Assembly (NCBI RefSeq): GCF_000657795.2
Contig: NZ_JHEP02000009.1
Coordinates: 124,001-188,000, forward strand
DNA length: 64,000 nt
Source of the DNA: Bordetella pseudohinzii
GTDB taxonomy: Bacteria; Pseudomonadota; Gammaproteobacteria; Burkholderiales; Burkholderiaceae_B
Reading direction: 5' to 3'
Part shown: positions 25,473-34,579 of the stretch, piece by piece
How positions within the stretch are numbered: the stretch's first letter is position 1
How the letters are laid out: every line of letters starts with the position of its first letter
Made by a program: the position numbers and the translations under genes
The notes under the pieces: generated by a model
Told to the model about the DNA's origin: nothing
Seen by the model: only the letters and a program-made list of their open reading frames with translations
The model's database searches: none

Positions 25473-27976
25473 CGGCCCGTCCCCTGGTCCAGGAACCAGC
25501 GCAGATAGCGGTTGCCGTCGGCCAGCCGGCTCAGGGCGATGACGTCGCGCGACCAGCCCTCTTGGTCGCCCGCGTAGGCGGCGATGGTGCTGCGGTAAAA
25601 GAGATCCAGCTGCACCCGCTCGCGCCGCATCGCCTCGTCCAGCTGCGGGCTGCCGCCCTGCAGCGGCGGCGCCTCGCGCAAGGCCATCAAGGCCGGCAAG
25701 GCGCGCACGATCTCGCGCTGGCGCACCCAGGGCGCGTACTCGATGGCCGGCCTGTCGTCGGTCACCGGCGCCACGCCGGCGACGAAACCTTCCAGCGCTT
25801 CGCGCCCGCAGACCCAGGTCGCCAGCAGCGCCGCGGGGCTGCGCACGCCGACCTCGGCCAGCGCCTCCTGCACGCGCGGCTGGCCGAAGCGCTCGGCGAT
25901 GCGCGCGGCATCCAGCGCCATGGGCTGCATGGAGCCGACCAGCAGCATCTCGTGCACCTCGGTGGTCCAGAGCGAGACATGCGGAAAGACCGCCAGAAAG
26001 CTCGCCACCAGGGCGCGCGTGTCTTCCAGGTTCTGGGTGGGCAGCGGCAGCCACTGGGCCACCACCCCCGAGGGATTGAGCCGCCGCGCGGCCAAGGCGT
26101 AGAAGTCGCTCGAATACAGGTTGACCACGCCGGCGGCCGAGGGCGGCGGCGGCTCCAGCGTGATGAGGTCATAGCGCTGTTCGCTGGCCAGCAGCTCGCG
26201 CCGGCCGTCGCGCAGGCGGATCTCCAGGCCCGGGTCCTGGCTCGCGCCATAAGTCCCGCGGAACAAGGGACCGGCCTGCACCACGGCGGGCAGCAGTTCG
26301 GCCACCACGCGCTGCCGCAGGCCGGCATAGCGCGACAAGGCGCCGGCCGTGATGCCGGTGCCATAGCCGATCACCAGCGCCGAACGCGGCTCGCCGTTGT
26401 GGATGATGAGCGGCAGCAAGGCCTGCAGCCGCATATAGCGCAGCGAGGGCATGGCATCGCCCGAATTGGACACGCCCTGGATGTAGAGGCGCCGGAAGCG
26501 CCGCTCGCCCTCCCCGCGCTCGACCACGGCCACGGTGCCGCCATGGTTCTCCTGATAGAACACCAGATCGGCGCCTTGCGCGCCGGGCAGCAGCCGCGCC
26601 AGGTGGTCCGCCGGCAAGGCCGCGCCCACGCCGGCCGTGCCCAGCAGCAGCGCCAGGGCGCTGGCCCGGCCCAGCAGCATCCCGCCGGGCGCGCGCCACA
26701 GCGCGGCCAGGCCCAGCGCGCAAGCGCCCGCGGCCAGCACGGCCAGGGTGCGCACCGCGCCCAGCGCCGGCAAGAGCACAAAGCCGGTGAGCAGGGTGCC
26801 GGCGATGCCGCCCAGCGTATTGCCGGCCAGCACGGCGCCCGCCCGGCGGCCGGCCTGTCCATCCCGGCCAGCGGCGATGCGCAGCACGGCCGGAAAGGCC
26901 GCGCCCAGCAAAAAGGTGGGCAGGAGCACGACCGCCGCCCCGGCCGTGGCGAAACGCGCGCTCATGCCGGCCAGCCGATTGTCGGTCCATCGCAGCACCC
27001 CGGCCTCGGCCAGGCTTTGCAGCGGCACCAGCCAGCGCCCCAGCAAGGCCGCCTCCAGGAGGGCCGTCACCCCGGCCAGCGCGATCAGCCAACCGAAGAC
27101 GCGCCAGGGTTCGCCCAGGCGTTCGCCCCAGCGCGCATAGGCGGCCGAGCCCGCCGCCAGCCCGGCCAGGTAGATGGCCAGCACGATGGAAAAGGCGAAG
27201 GCGCGGGTGCTCATGAAGGGCACCACCATTTGCGCCCAGAGGATTTCATAGCCCAGGGCCAGCGCGCCGGCCAGGGTATAGAGGCCGATGGCCCAGCGCG
27301 CCTCGCGCTCCAGCGGCGCCGCGCGCGCGGGCTCGGGCGCCGGCACGGCGCGGTCCAGGCCTAGCGCGCCCAGGGCCGAGACCAGGTTCAGGGCCGCGGC
27401 CGCGCAAGCCGTGCCCATCACGCCCAGGGCCGGGATGAGCGCAAAAGCCGGCAGCAAGGCGCCCGCGATGGCGCCGGCGGTATTGGCGGCGTAAAGCGTG
27501 CCGCCCGAACGCGCCACCGGCCCGGCCGCGCGCAGGGCCTGCAAGAGCGCCGGCAAGGTGCCGCCCATGAGAAAAGGCGCGGCGCCCACGGCCAGGAACA
27601 GCGCCAGCCAGGCCAGCGGCCCCTCATAGGCCGCGAACCAGGGCGCGCCATGGGCGAGCAGCCCCGTCACGGCCAGGCCCAGCAGCGCCACGCCCGCCTC
27701 CAGCGCAGCGTAAAGCCTGATAGGCCGGGACAGCCTGGCGGCCAGCCGGCCCAGCAGCCAGCCGCCGGCCGCCAGGCCAAGGAAAAAGGCGCTCACCGCG
27801 GTGGCGATGGCGTGGATCTCCACGCCCACCACCAGCGAGAGCTGTTTGATCCAGACGATCTGGAAAATCAGTGAGGCGGCGCCCGAGAACAACAGCAGCA
27901 AGGCGGCCAGGCCCAGGCCTGTCCTTGCGCTGGCGCCCATGCCGCGCTTGCCCATTTTCATCGTCGCCGTCTGCAT
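25469..27976 (-). CDS. Fused MFS-like membrane protein/spermidine synthase-like protein
   Basis: 835 residues. The first about 470 residues form some 14 membrane helices (LAALLLLFSGAASLIFQIVW is the first) in two repeats, each with a SLIFQIVW- or ALGYEILW-like start. The remainder is a spermidine-synthase-like Rossmann domain with the SAM-binding loop VIGYGTGITAGAL. In place of the catalytic acidic motif the sequence reads LITLEPPPPSA, so polyamine synthesis is doubtful. Start ATG 27976 has AAGGA 6 nt upstream. It follows the sulfatase by 57 nt, with a strong hairpin in the gap. Function of these fusions is unknown. Confidence 0.88.
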   Translation of the reverse strand: MQTATMKMGKRGMGASARTGLGLAALLLLFSGAASLIFQIVWIKQLSLVVGVEIHAIATAVSAFFLGLAAGGWLLGRLAARLSRPIRLYAALEAGVALLGLAVTGLLAHGAPWFAAYEGPLAWLALFLAVGAAPFLMGGTLPALLQALRAAGPVARSGGTLYAANTAGAIAGALLPAFALIPALGVMGTACAAAALNLVSALGALGLDRAVPAPEPARAAPLEREARWAIGLYTLAGALALGYEILWAQMVVPFMSTRAFAFSIVLAIYLAGLAAGSAAYARWGERLGEPWRVFGWLIALAGVTALLEAALLGRWLVPLQSLAEAGVLRWTDNRLAGMSARFATAGAAVVLLPTFLLGAAFPAVLRIAAGRDGQAGRRAGAVLAGNTLGGIAGTLLTGFVLLPALGAVRTLAVLAAGACALGLAALWRAPGGMLLGRASALALLLGTAGVGAALPADHLARLLPGAQGADLVFYQENHGGTVAVVERGEGERRFRRLYIQGVSNSGDAMPSLRYMRLQALLPLIIHNGEPRSALVIGYGTGITAGALSRYAGLRQRVVAELLPAVVQAGPLFRGTYGASQDPGLEIRLRDGRRELLASEQRYDLITLEPPPPSAAGVVNLYSSDFYALAARRLNPSGVVAQWLPLPTQNLEDTRALVASFLAVFPHVSLWTTEVHEMLLVGSMQPMALDAARIAERFGQPRVQEALAEVGVRSPAALLATWVCGREALEGFVAGVAPVTDDRPAIEYAPWVRQREIVRALPALMALREAPPLQGGSPQLDEAMRRERVQLDLFYRSTIAAYAGDQEGWSRDVIALSRLADGNRYLRWFLDQGTGR

Positions 27977-27992
27977 TGACATCCTTTGGAAT

Positions 27993-28017
27993 GCGGACAC
28001 GGCGCCGCCGTGTCCGC
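27993..28017 (-). other. Perfect intercistronic hairpin
   Basis: GCGGACACGGC-GCC-GCCGTGTCCGC, an 11-bp perfect stem with a 3-nt loop, between the sulfatase stop and the ribosome-binding site of the transporter/spermidine-synthase gene. There is no T-tract, so mRNA stabilisation, processing or translation control is more likely than termination. Confidence 0.6.
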
Positions 28018-28033
28018 GACTTGGCCCGACTGC

Positions 28034-29683
28034 TTACTTGGCCCCCGGCTTGGCGCCGGCTTTCTGCTCTTCAAAGTGCTTTTCGATGGCCTTGTCGACC
28101 GCTTCCTGCACCTGGTCCACGCTGAAGCTGGCCGGGCGCTGGCTGGGCGGATATTCGACAAAGGTCTTCAGGAACTCCGACGCCTTGGCCGACCCGATGA
28201 AGGACAGGTAGGCATTCTTGGTCAGCCAGTCGTTGTACTGGTCGGACACGATGTCGGCGCGCTCATACGGGTCCATGCGCAGGTTGAACACCTTGGGCAC
28301 GCGCAGGCAGACAAAGGGATCCTGCCAGACGCCGAAGCCGCCCGGCTGGCGCTGCTCGCAGAAGACCACCTTCCAGTTCTCGAAACGCATGGCCACCAGC
28401 ATGCCGTCGTCGTTGAAGTAGTAGAAGTCTTCACGCGCGCTCTTGTCGCTCTTGCCGGTCAGGTAGTCCAGCTGGTTGTAGCCGTCCAGGTGCACCTTGT
28501 AGTTCTTGCCGCCGCTGGCCGGCGCCCAGCCCTTGAGCAGGCGCTCCTTGACGTCGGTGTCGCCCACCGCCGCCAGCAAGGTCGGGAACCAGTCCAGCCC
28601 CGAGACCATGCCATTGCGCACCTCGCCGGCCGGGATATGGCCCGGCCAGCGCACCATGGCCGGCACGCGGAAAGCGCCTTCCCAGTTGGAGTCCTTCTCG
28701 TTGCGGAACGGCGTCGTCGCGGCATCCGGCCAACTGAACTGGTTGGGTCCGTTGTCCGTCGTGTAGACCACGATGGTGTTGTCGGCGATGCCCAGGTCGT
28801 CGAGCTTTTTCAGGAGCTTGCCCACGTCCTGGTCATGCTCCCACATGCCATCGGCGTAGTCATTGCCCGGCATGCCGCTCTTGCCTTTGTACTCCGGCCG
28901 GATGTGCGTGAAGATGTGCATCCGCGTGGTGTTCATCCACACGAAGAAGGGTTTGTCGCCCTTGGCGGCGCGATCGATGTAGTCGATCGCCGCGCCCACG
29001 GTCTCATCGTCGATGGTCTCCATGCGTTTGGTGGTCAAGGCCCCGGTGTCCTCGATCTTGCCGTCGGCCGTCGCCTTGATGACCCCGCGCGGCTGATACG
29101 CCTTGATGACGGGATCGGTGGGGTTCTTGGGCCAATAGGGACGCTCGGGCTCTTCCTCGGCATTCAGGTGGTAGAGGTTGCCGAAGAACTCATCAAAGCC
29201 GTGCTTGGTGGGCAGGTACTCGTCGCGGTCGCCCAGATGGTTTTTGCCGAACTGCGCCGTCACATAGCCGTGGCCCTTGAGCGCCTGGGCGATGGTGATG
29301 TCGCGGTCCTGCAGGCCCACCGTGGCGCCCGGCACCCCGACCTTGGACAGGCCGGTGCGCCGCGGCGACTGGCCCGTAATGAAGGAAGAGCGGCCCGCCG
29401 TGCAGCTGTTCTCGGCGTAGTAGTCGGTGAAGATCGCTCCTTCCTTGGCGATGCGGTCGATATTGGGCGTGTTGTAGCCGACCACGCCGCGCGTATAGGC
29501 GCTGATATTGGCCTGGCCGATGTCATCGCCAAAGATGACCAGGATGTTGGGCTTCTTGCCCGAGGCGGCCGCCTTGGCCTCCGGCTTGGCCCCCTGCCCC
29601 GTGTTCTGCGCATGCGCGCCGCAGGAGAGCGCGAGCCCTCCCACGGCGAGCAGCGTTCCACCTAAAAACTGTCTGACGTTCAT
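28034..29683 (-). CDS. Exported arylsulfatase-type sulfatase
   Basis: 549 residues, alkaline-phosphatase superfamily sulfatase. The formylglycine site is Cys94 in CTAGR, fitting the C-x-(P/A)-x-R rule. Metal-binding residues include Asp53/Asp54 (FGDDIG) and DNGPNQ, and GKNHLGD and TRMHIFTH supply the Lys and His of the active site. The signal peptide (MNVRQFLGGTLLAVGGLALS) has no twin Arg, so Sec export is expected. Start ATG 29683 is preceded by AAGGAG. The only formylglycine-generating enzyme in the window lies upstream in the same gene train (37002). Substrate sulfate ester unknown. Confidence 0.93.
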   Translation of the reverse strand: MNVRQFLGGTLLAVGGLALSCGAHAQNTGQGAKPEAKAAASGKKPNILVIFGDDIGQANISAYTRGVVGYNTPNIDRIAKEGAIFTDYYAENSCTAGRSSFITGQSPRRTGLSKVGVPGATVGLQDRDITIAQALKGHGYVTAQFGKNHLGDRDEYLPTKHGFDEFFGNLYHLNAEEEPERPYWPKNPTDPVIKAYQPRGVIKATADGKIEDTGALTTKRMETIDDETVGAAIDYIDRAAKGDKPFFVWMNTTRMHIFTHIRPEYKGKSGMPGNDYADGMWEHDQDVGKLLKKLDDLGIADNTIVVYTTDNGPNQFSWPDAATTPFRNEKDSNWEGAFRVPAMVRWPGHIPAGEVRNGMVSGLDWFPTLLAAVGDTDVKERLLKGWAPASGGKNYKVHLDGYNQLDYLTGKSDKSAREDFYYFNDDGMLVAMRFENWKVVFCEQRQPGGFGVWQDPFVCLRVPKVFNLRMDPYERADIVSDQYNDWLTKNAYLSFIGSAKASEFLKTFVEYPPSQRPASFSVDQVQEAVDKAIEKHFEEQKAGAKPGAK

Positions 29684-29737
29684 GACTTGCTTCTCCTTGC
29701 CGCTAGGGCCTGACCTGCAAACACGCAACACAAACAA

Positions 29738-30745
29738 TCAAGGTTGCTCGAACGGATAAATCCTCCTCCACTCCGTTTTCATATCGACCACTGTCCAGCC
29801 CTGGGCGCGCGCCTGATCCAGCGCCCGGTCCAGTTTGCCTATGGATGATTGCCGGTCATACGCCCATTCGCGCGCGGCATCGGTGTGATGCACCAGCCCG
29901 GCGAAGCGCCTGCCCTTGCCGGCCGCCGTCCACTGCAGCATCTCCAGGTCGCCATCCGAATTGCCGAAGGCCAGGATGGGCCGCCGGCCGATATAGCGAT
30001 GGATGGACACCGGCTTGCCCGGGCCGTCATCGTTGAACTCCAGCTTGGGCTGGCGCATCAGCACGGGCTTGCCGTCGCGCATCTCGTAGTTCAGGACAAA
30101 GGTGCTGCCGATGACCTGCTCCGGCGGGATGCCATAGGCCTCCTCGGCCCAGGCCCGCATGAAATCGGTTTCACCGCCGGACACGATATAGGTCTTGAAG
30201 TCCTGCGCGCGCAGATAGTCCAGCAGCTCGCGCATGGGCGCGAAAGTCATGCTGGTATAGGCCCTTTGGGTGCGCGGGTGGCGCGCCGAAGCCACCCAGC
30301 GCTTGGCCCGCGCCGTGAACTCCTCCGTGCTGATGCCCGTATGGGTGGCCGCCACGATCTGCAGCAGCCCGCGCTCATCGAGCTGCTTGAGCGCCGCGCT
30401 GTCGCCTTGCAGCACGGCCTTATAGGGCATCTGCTGCTTCCACTCGGGATGCGAGGGGGCCTGGGCGCGCACCTGGTCCAGGGCGAACTGCAGCTGGAAG
30501 TACACCGGCTGCTCGCTCCAGAGCGTGCCGTCGTTATCGAACACGGCGATGCGTTCGGCCGGCGGCACATAGTCCGGGCCGGGCTGGGTCACGGCCTGCA
30601 CGAAGGCGATGATGGCCTCGCGCGAAGGGCCCGCCTTCCAAGACGGCAGCTGGGACTGCGGCGTGGGCGCCGGCGGCTCCGAAGCACAGGCCGTCAACAA
30701 GGCCAGCAAGGCCGGCGCCAGCCAGCGGCGCAAGAATCCGATCAT
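29738..30745 (-). CDS. HAD-family phosphatase, predicted lipoprotein
   Basis: 335 residues. The N-terminus ends in the lipobox LLTAC with Cys20, so it is predicted to be anchored to the periplasmic face of a membrane. HAD motif I is FDNDGTLW (Asp70, Asp72), motif II TYIVSGG, and motif IV FGNSDGDLEML. It is of the phosphoserine-phosphatase-like class, acting on an unknown phosphate ester. ATG 30745 overlaps the BatD stop by 4 nt and GGGGAGAG precedes it. The stop lies 54 nt before the sulfatase. A periplasmic phosphatase beside a sulfatase suggests removal of groups from envelope or extracellular substrates (inference). Confidence 0.87.
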   Translation of the reverse strand: MIGFLRRWLAPALLALLTACASEPPAPTPQSQLPSWKAGPSREAIIAFVQAVTQPGPDYVPPAERIAVFDNDGTLWSEQPVYFQLQFALDQVRAQAPSHPEWKQQMPYKAVLQGDSAALKQLDERGLLQIVAATHTGISTEEFTARAKRWVASARHPRTQRAYTSMTFAPMRELLDYLRAQDFKTYIVSGGETDFMRAWAEEAYGIPPEQVIGSTFVLNYEMRDGKPVLMRQPKLEFNDDGPGKPVSIHRYIGRRPILAFGNSDGDLEMLQWTAAGKGRRFAGLVHHTDAAREWAYDRQSSIGKLDRALDQARAQGWTVVDMKTEWRRIYPFEQP

Positions 30746-32061
30746 GATGTCTCTCCCCTGTGGTTGATCGTGTCGTTCAGCGGCCCCAGCCCATGCCTGG
30801 GCGCCGGCCGGCGCGCGGCGCGCCAGCGCGTGCGCCACCGCGGCGCCTGCTGGCGCAGCAGCGCCTGCCCCCGGGCCGCATCGGGCGGCTGGCCATAATC
30901 GGCGCGCAGCATCTCCAGGGCTGGCGCGCGCGCTGGCGCGCTCCAGCCACGCTGGGCCTGGCCCAAGCTGGCCCGCCCGCTGGCACGCCGCAGCCAGAGA
31001 TAAAAGCTGCCCAGGCCTGAGCGGCCCGCTTCGCGCCGCAACTGCCGCCAGGCCCAGGGCTCCGAGGCCCGCCAGCGCGCGCGCCAGGTCCGGCAGCGTT
31101 CGCCCAGGGCGCGCGCGGCGCGACGCAGGCCGGGACCGCCCAGCCAGCCGGCCAGGGCCAGCGCGATCAGCCCGGCCGCGGCCCATAAGCCGCCGGCCGG
31201 GATATGCAGCACCCATTGGCGCAGCTCTTCTTCAATGGGGAATGGCGAGGCCGCGGCCGGCGCGGGCGCGATCTCGAAAGATTGGGCAGGCAGTTCAATG
31301 ACGGCCGGCTTGCCGCTGGCGCCGTCCACCCACGCCAGGCGCAGGGCCGGCAGGCTTAGCGTGCCGGCGCGCTCGGCCACATAGTCGGCGCGGTCCACCC
31401 GCTCGCCGCCCACGAAGCCGCCGCGGCCATCATCCAGATTGCGGATCTCGGGCTCGCGCGCATACCGCCTGAAGCCCGGCACATCGGTCAAGGGCGCGGG
31501 CTTGATGAGCATGGCTTGGGCGCCCTGGGCGCGCTGCGTAATGCTGCGCGTCACCCGTCCGCCGACGGTCAGCGAGGCGGCCGAGGTCTCGAAAGCCTGC
31601 GTGGCTTGCAAGGCCTGCGCCGCCACGCCAGGGCCCGCCGCCTCCCGCACCGCCAGGCGCAGCGGCGCGCTGCTGGCCGACAGCGGCCCGCTGGCCTGCC
31701 CCAGGCGGGCGCTTACCGTCAGCGCCGGGATATCGAGCGGGCCCGCGGCCTGGGGCGTGATCACATAGGTGTAGCGCAGGCCATTCATGGCCACGCCGTT
31801 GTCCTGCTCATGCAGGATCTCGGCCCGACCGCTGGGCGGCGTGACCAGGGTCCGCGGCAGACGCAGATCCGGCAAGGCCGGCGGATCGGCAAACCAGGTG
31901 GAGGTCAAGACATCCAGCCGCAACGTCACCGTGGCGCCGGCCATCACGTCCGAGGTCTGGCCGAGGCTGGCGCGCACGCGCAACAGCGGTTCGGCCGCCT
32001 GCGCGGTCCAGGCCGCGGCCAGCAGCCAGGCGCTCGCCAGCAGGGCCGCCAGCCGCCTCAT
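30742..32061 (-). CDS. BatD-like membrane protein
   Basis: 439 residues with a signal peptide ending AWTAQAAEP. About 280 periplasmic residues of beta-sandwich character follow (VRASLGQTSDVMAGATVTLR; RYTYVITPQAAGPLDIPAL, a typical BatD segment), then one membrane helix near 300-320 and a basic cytoplasmic tail. Bat proteins form a membrane complex with MoxR ATPases, first linked to aerotolerance in Bacteroides. It overlaps the BatB-like gene and the HAD gene by 4 nt each. Function here is inferred from the cluster. Confidence 0.85.
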   Translation of the reverse strand: MRRLAALLASAWLLAAAWTAQAAEPLLRVRASLGQTSDVMAGATVTLRLDVLTSTWFADPPALPDLRLPRTLVTPPSGRAEILHEQDNGVAMNGLRYTYVITPQAAGPLDIPALTVSARLGQASGPLSASSAPLRLAVREAAGPGVAAQALQATQAFETSAASLTVGGRVTRSITQRAQGAQAMLIKPAPLTDVPGFRRYAREPEIRNLDDGRGGFVGGERVDRADYVAERAGTLSLPALRLAWVDGASGKPAVIELPAQSFEIAPAPAAASPFPIEEELRQWVLHIPAGGLWAAAGLIALALAGWLGGPGLRRAARALGERCRTWRARWRASEPWAWRQLRREAGRSGLGSFYLWLRRASGRASLGQAQRGWSAPARAPALEMLRADYGQPPDAARGQALLRQQAPRWRTRWRAARRPAPRHGLGPLNDTINHRGETS

Positions 32062-33605
32062 GGCTTGGCGTCCTCGATGGCGAACTTGCCGCGCAGGAAC
32101 TGCGCCGGCGACAAGCTCAGGTTGCGCAGCCAATCGGCCTCCGACACCGCCTGCCCGGCCGCGGGCGTGCGCTCGCGGCCTTGGGCCGCGCCCTTGTCCA
32201 CCGTGGTCTGATCGGGCTTGTCCGCCCCCTGCCCCTCGTCCTCCTCGGCCATGGCGCTCAACAAGGACTCGACGATCCGCAGGTTGAAACGCGCCGCCTC
32301 CCAATCGGGCTTGAGCGCCAGCGCCTGCCGATAGGCCTGGCGCGCCGCGTCGTAGTGATGCAGCTTGACCTGGGTATTGCCCTGGTAGAACCAGCCCTCG
32401 GGCGTGCGCAGGCGGGCGAAAGCGGCCAGCGCGGCCGGATACTGGCCGCCCTCGTAGGCCGCGCGCCCCTTCCAATACGGATCCTCGAAACGTTCGGCCG
32501 CCTGTTTGAAATCCCCCCGCTCGAAGGCCCGCCGCCCTTGCTGGTCAGGGGTGAAGAAGGCGTCGGCCAGGGCCCCGGCCTGGACCGGCGCGGGCGGGGC
32601 CGCCAGCACGGCCGCCAGCGCCAGCATCCAGGCCACGCCGCCGCCGCGCCGCAAACTCAGCAAAGCCAGCAGGGCCAGCGGCCAGCACAGCCAATACCCC
32701 GCGTCCTTCCAATTGGCCTCGCCCTTGCCCTGCACCGCCTGGAAATGCCGCTGGGCATGCCGCTCGACCCAATCCAGGTCATCGCCGTCGGCGGTCAAGC
32801 TGGCCAGGGGCGCATCGAGGCTGCGCGCCAGCGCCCTGAGCGCCTGGGCATCGAAATCATCGCTGACCGGATTGCCCTGGGCATCGGTCCGCGGCCGCCC
32901 CTGGCCGTCCAGCACGCCGCCCACATTGCGCGCGCCCACGGCCAGCACCATGGTCTGCATCTCCACCTTGGCCTCGCGCGAGCCGGTCTGCCGCGATCCG
33001 CCATCGGTCAGCAGCAAGAGCGTGCCGCCGGCCTGCTCGGCGGCCAGCACGCGCGCGGCCAGCGTCCGCACCGCGCCGACATCGCGTCCGGGGCGGGCGA
33101 TCAGCTGCGTGTCCAGGGCATCGATAAAGACCGCCAGCAAGGCGGCGTCATCGGTCGGCGGCAGCACCAGATGGGCGCTGCCGGCATAGGCGATCAAGCC
33201 CGTGCGCGCGCCCTTGCGGCGTTCGAGCAGATCGCGCAGCTTATGCTTGGCCGCCTCCAAGCGGGTGGGTGGCACATCGTTGGCGTCCATGGACGGCGAC
33301 AGATCCACCGCCGCGATCAAGGGCGCGGTGTTGTCCAGGAAGGCCGGCGTATCGCGCTGCCAGGCCGGTCCGGCCGCGGCCAGGCCGCCCAGGGCGAGCA
33401 TGAGGGCCAGCCCATGCACCGGCCGCAGGCCGCGCCCGCCGCCGGGGCTCAGGGTCAGATAGGGCAGCAGCTGCGGCGCGATATGGCCGCTCCAGCGCCC
33501 CGCGCCCTGGCGCAGCCGCCACAGGGCCAGCAGGACCAGGGCCAGCGGCAGCAGCCAGAGCCAGGCCGGGCGCAGAAAATGAAAGGCGCTCAGGTCGATA
33601 TCCAT
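32058..33605 (-). CDS. BatB-BatC fusion: vWA domain plus TPR protein
   Basis: 515 residues. Two N-terminal membrane helices are followed by a von Willebrand A domain (about 85-290) with MIDAS motif DLSPSMD and the T/D elements LLLLTDGGS. A third helix precedes a TPR region (about 350-440; FERGDFKQAAERF, WFYQGNTQVKLHHYDAARQAY) and a charged tail. In Bacteroides BatB and BatC are separate genes; here they are joined. Start ATG 33605. It overlaps BatA by 16 nt and BatD by 4 nt, so it is part of one translated string with them. Confidence 0.88.
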   Translation of the reverse strand: MDIDLSAFHFLRPAWLWLLPLALVLLALWRLRQGAGRWSGHIAPQLLPYLTLSPGGGRGLRPVHGLALMLALGGLAAAGPAWQRDTPAFLDNTAPLIAAVDLSPSMDANDVPPTRLEAAKHKLRDLLERRKGARTGLIAYAGSAHLVLPPTDDAALLAVFIDALDTQLIARPGRDVGAVRTLAARVLAAEQAGGTLLLLTDGGSRQTGSREAKVEMQTMVLAVGARNVGGVLDGQGRPRTDAQGNPVSDDFDAQALRALARSLDAPLASLTADGDDLDWVERHAQRHFQAVQGKGEANWKDAGYWLCWPLALLALLSLRRGGGVAWMLALAAVLAAPPAPVQAGALADAFFTPDQQGRRAFERGDFKQAAERFEDPYWKGRAAYEGGQYPAALAAFARLRTPEGWFYQGNTQVKLHHYDAARQAYRQALALKPDWEAARFNLRIVESLLSAMAEEDEGQGADKPDQTTVDKGAAQGRERTPAAGQAVSEADWLRNLSLSPAQFLRGKFAIEDAKP

Positions 33606-34579
33606 GCGCCCTCCCTGCGCCCGCGCCATCCGGCCAGGGCCGCCACCAGATGCCAGCCCGCCAGGAGCAGCATGGCCAGGCCCAGCGGCACCCAGAAGAA
33701 ATCATGCCGCGCCTGGTGCTTGAGCACCTGGACCGTATGCGGGGTGATGCGGTCCAGCGTGGCATAGACCTGTTCCAGCGCCTGGCGGTCGGCCGCCGGG
33801 AAAAACTGGCCGCCCGTGGTCTTGGCAATGGCGCGCAAGACGTCGAAATCCACCTTGTCCTCGCCCGTGGCCTTGGGGTCGCCGATGCCGATGGTATGGA
33901 CGGTGATGTGCTGGCCCGCGGCCAGCGCGGCGGCCCGGTCGGGCGGCACCTTGCTGCCGGTGTCATTGCCGTCGGTCAGCAGGATGAGCAGCTTTTCTTT
34001 TTCGGGCGAGGACTGCAGCAGGCGGATGGACAGCCCGATGGCGTCGCCGATGGCCGTGTGCGGGCCGGCCATGCCCACGCCCATCTCGCCCAGCAGAAAG
34101 CCCAGCGTGGCGTGGTCCATGGTCGGCGGCGACTGCGGATAGGCGCCCGTGCCGAAGACAATCAGGCCCAGGCGATCCTGCGGACGGCGGCGGATGAAGT
34201 CGGCCACCACCGTCTTGACCGCCTCCAGCCGCGATTGATGCCGCCCCTGCGCATCGACGAAATCCGTGGCGTCCATGGACTGCGAAAGGTCCACGGCCAG
34301 CATGATGTCGCGCAGGGGCTGGTCTTGCGTGCGCGGCGGATCGACGCGCACCGGCCGGGCCAGGGCCAGCAGCACCAGCAGCCAGACCAGCAGATTGAGC
34401 CAGCCTTGGCCGCGGCGCGTCTTGGGACGCGAGGGCGCCACGCCGGTCACGCGCTGCACGGCCTCGAAAAACGGCACGCGCAACGCCTGCTGCGCCGGCG
34501 GATAGGGCGGCAGCCAGCGCCGCGCCGCCAGGGCGAGCAAGGCAAGCGGCAGCAGCCAGGGATAATCAAGCTGCCACAT
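33590..34579 (-). CDS. BatA-like vWA membrane protein
   Basis: 329 residues. There are N-terminal helices (PWLLPLALLALAARRW; LLVWLLVLLALARPV), a vWA domain with MIDAS motif DLSQSMDATDF and LLILLTDGNDTGS, and a C-terminal membrane helix. The phrase IVFGTGAYPQSPPT is typical of BatA. Start ATG 34579 (MWQLDYPWLLPL) fits the family and overlaps the DUF4381 gene by 14 nt. It presumably forms a MIDAS-dependent complex with the BatB fusion under the control of MoxR. Confidence 0.9.
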   Translation of the reverse strand: MWQLDYPWLLPLALLALAARRWLPPYPPAQQALRVPFFEAVQRVTGVAPSRPKTRRGQGWLNLLVWLLVLLALARPVRVDPPRTQDQPLRDIMLAVDLSQSMDATDFVDAQGRHQSRLEAVKTVVADFIRRRPQDRLGLIVFGTGAYPQSPPTMDHATLGFLLGEMGVGMAGPHTAIGDAIGLSIRLLQSSPEKEKLLILLTDGNDTGSKVPPDRAAALAAGQHITVHTIGIGDPKATGEDKVDFDVLRAIAKTTGGQFFPAADRQALEQVYATLDRITPHTVQVLKHQARHDFFWVPLGLAMLLLAGWHLVAALAGWRGRREGAWIST

